DNA of 64,000 nt. Source: Streptomyces triculaminicus (GTDB lineage: Bacteria; Actinomycetota; Actinomycetes; Streptomycetales; Streptomycetaceae). How positions within the stretch are numbered: position 1 is the stretch's first letter; each line of letters opens with the position of its first letter. This document shows, in pieces, positions 59,333 through 64,000 of the stretch. A model generated the notes under the pieces. It searched no databases. It was not told the origin of the DNA and worked only from the letters and a program-made list of their open reading frames with translations. Position numbers and translations under genes: made by a program. The DNA lies in assembly GCF_017349075.1 (NCBI RefSeq), contig NZ_JAFMOF010000004.1, positions 744,001-808,000 of the forward strand, in the 5' to 3' direction.

Positions 59333-60157
59333 TCAGCGCCCCAGCATCGTCTCGGTCGCCTCGTGCAGCCGGGCCGCGTCGCCCGGATCGAAGGACGGGT
59401 GCCCCAGTCCGATCGGCCGGCTCTCCGCGTACGCGCTCAGCCGCGCCGCGGGCGGAGCGTCGATGAGGGCGGCGATCGGCACGATGCCCTGCTCCACGGG
59501 CTTGCCGAACTTCTTCATCATCTCGATGTGGGCCGCGGTCTCGGCGTCGTAGTCACCGGAGAAGCTGGTCGACACGCTGCCCGGGTTGATCAGGACGTAC
59601 CGGATCCGGCCGGTCGCGTGCCGCTCGGCGAAGGAGACGCCGAGCAGGTCGTTGGCCTTGCCGCCCTGGTTCAGGGCCTCGACGCCGTCGTAGCCCCGCG
59701 CGAGGCCGAAGTCGTCCCAGTGGACCCGGCCCATCGGGGTGCCGGGTCCGGCCACGTTCATGACGACGGGCCGCTCGGCCTTCTCCAGTTCCCCGGCGAG
59801 CCCGTGGCTCAGCAGGAAACGGCTCAGGTAGAAGAGCGCGAAAGTGCGCTCGAAACCTTCGGAGGTCTGCCGGCGGACGCTGCTGTAGTGCCGGGCGCAC
59901 AGCACGAGCGCGTCCACCACGGGGAAGTTCTCCCTGATGTGCTCGATGACCCGCCTGTTCTCGGCGACAAGAGCGAGATCGGCCTTGAGGAAGAACGCCC
60001 GGTCGTCCGCTCCCATTTCCCGGGCGGAGTCCAGTAATGCCTTTCCTTTCTTCACGTCGCGGCCGAGGATCACCACCCTTTCACCGCGCCTCAGATAGGC
60101 GAGGGCGAGCGCCCTGCCCATCCCGTCGGTGCCGCCCTGAATCACCATGGTGCGCAT
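59333..60157 (-). CDS. Short-chain dehydrogenase/reductase-like protein, Tyr replaced
   Basis: A 274-residue Rossmann protein. The NADP loop GGTDGMGRALALAY is clear. The usual catalytic Ser region reads VVMNVAGPG (Ser absent) and the YxxxK motif reads NQGGK (Tyr replaced by Asn), with the Lys kept. Similar wording occurs in a group of SDR-like proteins of Streptomyces, so this may be an established variant rather than decay. It may bind NADP(H) and work as a non-classical reductase or structural partner. It follows the second ABM gene on the same strand. Confidence 0.8.
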   Translation of the reverse strand: MRTMVIQGGTDGMGRALALAYLRRGERVVILGRDVKKGKALLDSAREMGADDRAFFLKADLALVAENRRVIEHIRENFPVVDALVLCARHYSSVRRQTSEGFERTFALFYLSRFLLSHGLAGELEKAERPVVMNVAGPGTPMGRVHWDDFGLARGYDGVEALNQGGKANDLLGVSFAERHATGRIRYVLINPGSVSTSFSGDYDAETAAHIEMMKKFGKPVEQGIVPIAALIDAPPAARLSAYAESRPIGLGHPSFDPGDAARLHEATETMLGR

Positions 60158-60232
60158 CCGGAAAACCTCCCTGAACGGCGGCGAGAGAAGCTCAACTCGC
60201 CTTTGCCGACCCGGAGTTGGGCCGACTGCGCG

Positions 60233-60877
60233 TCAACGTACCACGCTACCGAAGAGGCGGTAGCGCTTGAATCCGATGGGCCGGACACCAGGGATGTCGT
60301 TGCTGGCGCGCAATGCCGAAGCCCGGCTCGCGCCGTCCAGGAATACGTCGTGCGCGGCGTCCGACGTCCATTCGGCGTAATTGAGCACGCGGGTGCCGTC
60401 CACGCTGGCGTGGAAATTGGCGGAGATCATGCCCGGGTGTTGTGCGAACGGCATGTTCTCGAGCGTGCCGACGAGCGAACCGATGACATGCTGCTGCCGT
60501 TCCGCGCCGTCGACGTCGAAGGTGGCGACGACCACGCAGGCCGTCTCCCGGGGCGCGGCATCGGGCACGACGGTCCGGTGCAGCCGGTATTCGACGGCGC
60601 CCGTCCGCGCGGCGGGGCCGAGCGAGCGCACGAAGGGCGCGTACGCCCCGGCGTCGTCGCACTGGGCATAGGTCAGCACGGTCTCGTCGTCGGCGCTGAG
60701 GAAACAGCTGAAGGACAGAATTCCCCGCGGCCACGGCGTGCCGCTCCACTGGTCGAGGAGTTCCCCGAGCACGGCGGTGCCGTGTTCGCGGCCGGGTACG
60801 TAGCGGTGGCTGACGAACACCGCCCCGGCGTCGGCACGGCGGACGTCCGGCAGGGCGGCGGTGGCGGGCGAGGTCAT
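60233..60877 (-). CDS. Second tandem-ABM domain protein
   Basis: About 214 residues from the ATG at 60877, which overlaps the MFS stop as ATGA. Two ABM domains (FSCFLSADDETVLTYAQCDD; SANFHASVDGTRVLNYAEWTS), parallel to the first ABM protein but clearly diverged. It is predicted to be a cofactor-independent oxygenase or a partner of the first. It ends with GFKRYRLFGSVVR. Being co-translated with the truncated MFS gene means that gene's reading frame still matters for its expression. Confidence 0.83.
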   Translation of the reverse strand: MTSPATAALPDVRRADAGAVFVSHRYVPGREHGTAVLGELLDQWSGTPWPRGILSFSCFLSADDETVLTYAQCDDAGAYAPFVRSLGPAARTGAVEYRLHRTVVPDAAPRETACVVVATFDVDGAERQQHVIGSLVGTLENMPFAQHPGMISANFHASVDGTRVLNYAEWTSDAAHDVFLDGASRASALRASNDIPGVRPIGFKRYRLFGSVVR

Positions 60878-61815
60878 GGCGTCTCCTGGGCGTGGTGGTC
60901 GGGGGTTCCGGCGCCCGGGGCCGGTGCGCGCAGCCCGGCGACGGCCGTCACCAGGCCCACGGCCGAGACCGCGGTGAGCAGCGACAGGGCCGGCCGGTAG
61001 CCGTCGTGGGCCGTCAGCAGCGCACCGACCGCCGGCAGCGTCACGACGCCGCCGAGCTGGACCCCGGTCTGGTAGAGCGGCACCGCGCGGCCCCGTTGCG
61101 CCGCCGGGACGGTGGCGGTGGCCTGCATGTTGAGCGCCGCGAAGGCGAGGACGAAGCCCGCCTCGACCAGCAGCAGGACGGGCAGCATCCCCGTGGCGTA
61201 CGGCCGTCCCTCCGGCCGCCACAGGTACAGCGCGCAGCCCGCGAAGGGCGTGAGCGCCCCGAGGGCGATGAGCCGGGCGGTGCCGTGGCGGGCGACCAGC
61301 CGGCCGGCGAACGGGACGGTCACCGCCAGCGGGACGCACGCGGGCAGCAGCGCCAGCGCGCACTTCCACGGCGCCCAGCCGAACCGCTCCTGGCACTGGA
61401 AGGTGACCAGCAGCAGCAGACCGGCATAGGTGCCGTTGAGGGAGGCGGCGCCCAGGGCCGAACGCCGCAGCCGGCCGTCGCGCAGCAGGCCGGGCCGGGG
61501 CCCGGCCGGGGCGCCGGCGGCCGGCGGGTCGGGCGGGAGCAGTCCCAGCCCGAGCAGCATCAGGGCCAGGGCCACCGGTGCCGGGAAGAGGAACGTCCAG
61601 CGCCAGCCGGCCTCCAGCAGCGCCCCGGACAGCAGCGCGCCCACGGTGAAGCCGGCGGCCCCGAAGAGGGAGTAGACCGACACCGCCCTGCGCTGGTCCG
61701 GCCCGTCGCGGAACGTCGTGCTGATGATGGCGAGCCCGGTGGGCGCGGTCAGCGCCGCGCAATCGTTGGCCGTGACAGCTACAGGGCGTGGCAGACACCG
61801 TCTGTCGGCCACCAC
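60874..61815 (-). pseudogene. N-terminally truncated MFS exporter
   Basis: 313 residues of a DHA2-like MFS protein. The open frame begins with unrelated sequence (VADRRCLPRPVAVTAND) and joins the family at about residue 22 (ALTAPTGLAIISTTFRDGP), which in complete members follows four transmembrane segments and some 115-120 residues. The start codon (GTG 61815) has no good ribosome site. The remaining TM segments are well conserved and uninterrupted, so truncation looks recent. It probably cannot transport alone, though co-translation with the ABM gene could keep it. Confidence 0.72.
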
Positions 61816-62122
61816 GTGGCGGATTCATCCCCTCCGTTCAGTGGCTCGATCCTTGCCCGATACGGCCTGTTCAGCCCCCGGGCGGAACCCGGCCTCGGGA
61901 CGGCGACGCCCGAGCGGGCCGCCGAAAAAACCGACCGCGCGTGACAACGGCCGCGGAACCGGTCACTCTGCGTCCGATCAATCACTTGAACACCCAGGTA
62001 TTGAACTGAATGGTTCAACATCCTGGTACACACGGTAAGTCGGGATTGCCTCGACGGAGAAGCATGCGGCGCCCCGGCCATCCGGTATACGGACAGTTTG
62101 CGGTTCGTACTAGTGTGCGCGG
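61816..62122. promoter_or_regulatory. Divergent region between truncated MFS and epimerase-like genes
   Basis: 307 bases. It contains the TTGAAC-N6-GTTCAA palindrome (62001-62018), an extra TTGAAC half-site at 61986-61991 and TACTAGTGTGC (62108-62118) just before the epimerase start. TAGTGT (62111-62116) fits a -10 six bases from the GTG at 62123, suggesting a leaderless transcript. Confidence 0.55.
62001..62018. promoter_or_regulatory. 18-bp palindrome TTGAAC-TGAATG-GTTCAA
   Basis: Perfect 6-bp arms separated by 6 bases. It matches the site before the intact MFS exporter (59223-59240) at 11 of 12 arm positions. Probable binding site of the cluster TetR regulator. Confidence 0.62.
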
Positions 62123-63091
62123 GTGAGTCTTTATGTCGTCGTAGGATTCGGGCCCGCCGGAGCGGCCACCACTCGGCTGCTGGCCGAGCAGGGCCATTCG
62201 GTGCGCGTCGTCACCAGGTCGGGCCGCGCCCCGGAGCCCGGCACCGAGCACATCGAGCACGCCGAGCACGTCGAACACGTCGCGCTGGACGCGACGGACA
62301 GCGAGCGCCTGACCGAGGCCGCACGGGGCGCTGCCGCGATCTTCGGCTGCGCCGCGCCGCCCTACCACCGCTGGACCGAGGAATGGCCGCCGCTGGCCTC
62401 GTCGGCCTGCGCTGCGGCCGAGGCGACCGGGGCCGTCCTGGTCATGCTGGGCAACCTCTACGGCTACGGCCCGGTGGACGGCACCCTGACCGAGGACCTG
62501 CCGCTCGCGGCCACCGGCCCCAAGGGCCGGGTGCGCGCCGCCGCCTGGGAGCAGGCGCGGGCCCTGCACGAGCAGGGCCGGATCAGGGCGGTCGAGATGC
62601 GGGCCTCGGACTTCTTCGGGCCCGGCGTGACCGACGGCGGACACCTGGCCGCACGCGTCATGCCGCGACTGCTGCGCGGCAAGCCGGTCTCCACGCTCGG
62701 GGATCCGGACGCCCCGCACAGCTGGAGCTACCTCCCCGACGTGGCCAGGGCCCTGGTCGAGGTCGCGGGCGAGGAACGCGCCTGGGGACGGCCCTGGCAC
62801 GTCCCGACGGAGCCCCCACTGTCCGTCAGGGAGATGGCCGGCCTCCTCGCCGCCCAGGCGGGAACGCGGCCGGTCGCCGTGCGCGGGATGCCGTCCGCCC
62901 TGTTGAGCGTCGCATCGGTCTTCTCCCCGCTGATCCGCGAACTGAAGGAGATCCGCTACCAGTTCGACCGTCCGTTCGTCGCCGACTCGAGCGCGTACGA
63001 CGACGCGTTCACCGTACGCGCCACCCCGATCGACCAGCAGGTCAAGGCGACGGTGGACTGGTGGCGTGAGCGCCTGGCCACCACCGGGTGA
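62123..63091 (+). CDS. NAD(P)-dependent epimerase/dehydratase-like protein
   Basis: A 322-residue extended-SDR protein (VVVGFGPAGAATTRLLAEQG, Rossmann). The EH-rich stretch EHIEHAEHVEHV (about residues 46-57) is a short repetitive insertion. The Y-x-x-x-K pair of classical SDRs is not obvious (NLYGYGPVDG aligns near the Tyr). Similar proteins are annotated as NAD-dependent epimerases. It may belong to the cluster edge or be a normal neighbour. Confidence 0.75.
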   Translation: MSLYVVVGFGPAGAATTRLLAEQGHSVRVVTRSGRAPEPGTEHIEHAEHVEHVALDATDSERLTEAARGAAAIFGCAAPPYHRWTEEWPPLASSACAAAEATGAVLVMLGNLYGYGPVDGTLTEDLPLAATGPKGRVRAAAWEQARALHEQGRIRAVEMRASDFFGPGVTDGGHLAARVMPRLLRGKPVSTLGDPDAPHSWSYLPDVARALVEVAGEERAWGRPWHVPTEPPLSVREMAGLLAAQAGTRPVAVRGMPSALLSVASVFSPLIRELKEIRYQFDRPFVADSSAYDDAFTVRATPIDQQVKATVDWWRERLATTG

Positions 63092-63159
63092 CACCGCTCC
63101 CGCCAGAACCGCGTTAAGAAGCAGGCAGTCACCTTCCCTCACGTGCACGCCGGTTGTTC

Positions 63160-63170
63160 TACTAGTGTGC
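63160..63170 (+). promoter_or_regulatory. Second copy of TACTAGTGTGC before the DUF1648 gene
   Basis: Identical to 62108-62118. Here it is followed by AAACAAGTGGAGG, which contains the ribosome site. ACTAGT-centred motifs are plausible GntR/YtrA-type operators, but no GntR gene is in the window. Confidence 0.4.
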
Positions 63171-63190
63171 AAACAAGTGGAGGTACTGTC

Positions 63191-64000
63191 ATGCCGCACT
63201 CACGATCCGCGTCCCTCGACGCCCGTCGCATCGCCGTCGCCGTCGCGCCGGCCCTGATCGCCGCCGCCGTCGTCCTGTCGGTCTTCCTGTCCGTACAGGA
63301 CCGGCTCCCCGGCCGCATGGCCGTCCACATCGGAGACGGAGGACGCGCCGACGGCTTCTCGGGCCAAGGCTCCTTCCTGGCCACCGCGTTGGGGGTGCTG
63401 GTGGGCGACGGCGTCGTCTTCGGCGGGCTCGCTCTCTGGATACGGCCGAACCCGGGCGTGCAGCGCGTCCTGGCCGCCATCGGCGGCGCCGTCGCGGTGC
63501 TGACCGGCTGGCTGGTCACCGCCGTGCTGCTGGCCAACACCGACGTCTCCGACGCCGCCACCGTCACCCTGCCCGGGACGCAGGCCGCACTCGCCTTCGG
63601 CGCGGCAGCCCTCTACGCGGCCGTGGGCTGGGCGGCCTGCGGCACGGCCCAGGAGACCGAGACCGTCTCCGGGCCCTCCGCCCAGGCCCCGCGCCTCACC
63701 CTCGGCGACGCCGAGACCGCCGGCTGGACACAGGTGACGGGCTCCCGGGTCCTTCCCGTCACCGGCGCCCTGATACTGGCCGCCGGCATCGTCGTCTGCG
63801 TCACCACCGGATGGGCGCCCGCACTGCCCCTGCTCCTCACCGGAACGCCCATGACCGTGCTGACCAGCGCCCGGGTCACCGCCGACCGGCGCGGGATCAC
63901 CGTCACGCCCTCGCTCGTCCCCTGGCCGCGCCTGAACGTGCCTCTGGAGAGGATCACCGAAGCCGGCCACCGCACCGTCAACCCGCTGCGGGACTTCGGC
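63191..64000 (+). CDS. DUF1648-type membrane protein (cut by window end)
   Basis: At least 270 residues; the gene runs off the window. The start is ATG 63191 with GTGGAGG upstream. The N-terminal helix (IAVAVAPALIAAAVVLSVFLS) is followed by a DUF1648 block (LPGRMAVHIGDGGRADGFSG), several more hydrophobic helices and a domain with a PH-like strand pattern (VTADRRGITVTPSLVPWPR). DUF1648 proteins are often paired with YtrA-type GntR regulators. Function unknown. Confidence 0.8.
   Translation, partial: MPHSRSASLDARRIAVAVAPALIAAAVVLSVFLSVQDRLPGRMAVHIGDGGRADGFSGQGSFLATALGVLVGDGVVFGGLALWIRPNPGVQRVLAAIGGAVAVLTGWLVTAVLLANTDVSDAATVTLPGTQAALAFGAAALYAAVGWAACGTAQETETVSGPSAQAPRLTLGDAETAGWTQVTGSRVLPVTGALILAAGIVVCVTTGWAPALPLLLTGTPMTVLTSARVTADRRGITVTPSLVPWPRLNVPLERITEAGHRTVNPLRDFG

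Overview
The window is high-GC chromosomal DNA of a Streptomyces-type actinomycete. The evidence is a short chaplin gene, a sigma-B/F-type sigma factor with SpoIIE and RsbW partners, SARP and ParB/StrR-like regulators, cobalamin genes, and many GTG starts and GTGA/ATGA overlaps. I see no rRNA, tRNA, CRISPR array or complete insertion sequence.

Layout. 0.1-5.5 kb: XRE-TPR regulator and GNAT acetyltransferase, a decayed phytanoyl-CoA-dioxygenase-like gene, an unknown 150-residue protein, an MFS transporter and a membrane-anchored protein. 5.5-11 kb: cobalamin genes cobK (frameshifted), cbiD, cobM and cobL, interrupted by a secreted serine hydrolase. 11.1-14.9 kb: a tight operon of TsaD-like and full-length AlaRS-like genes, with a Fur/Nur-like palindrome between it and cobL. 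14.9-22 kb: a zinc-ribbon SDR lacking the catalytic Tyr, chaplin, sigma factor, ribokinase, and a ParB-domain regulator coupled to a SARP. 21.5-23.7 kb: XRE / ImmA-IrrE protease / multi-pass membrane protein cassette. 23.8-39.1 kb: mostly housekeeping and stress genes (panD, SpoIIE phosphatase, RsbW-like kinase, M48 protease, secreted trypsin-like protease with a frameshift, RlmG/RsmC-type methyltransferase, ATP-grasp, DsbA-like, lipoprotein, APC permease).

39.3-62 kb looks like a biosynthetic gene cluster that I cannot match to a known product. Its core is a free-standing ACP, a single-module type I PKS (KS-AT-KR-ACP, KR lacking its Tyr) and an acyl-CoA/ACP ligase. Around it lie a Baeyer-Villiger-type flavin monooxygenase, CaiB-type CoA transferase, CMD-family protein, type II thioesterase, IRED-like oxidoreductase, O-methyltransferase, two tandem-ABM monooxygenases, P450, SDR, TetR regulator, a complete MFS exporter and an N-terminally truncated one.

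The strongest non-coding signal is a set of heptameric direct repeats (consensus NNNTCAG, 11-bp period) in front of the flavin monooxygenase, the ACP-PKS-ligase operon and the thioesterase, with a related array between the first ABM gene and the TetR gene. This is the architecture of SARP binding sites and suggests one SARP controls the cluster. A second palindrome (TTGAAC-N6-GTTCAA type) lies before both MFS genes. Two genes (cobK and the secreted protease) are each broken by an apparent one-base loss in a G/C homopolymer, so sequencing error must be excluded before calling them pseudogenes. The window ends inside a DUF1648-type membrane protein gene.
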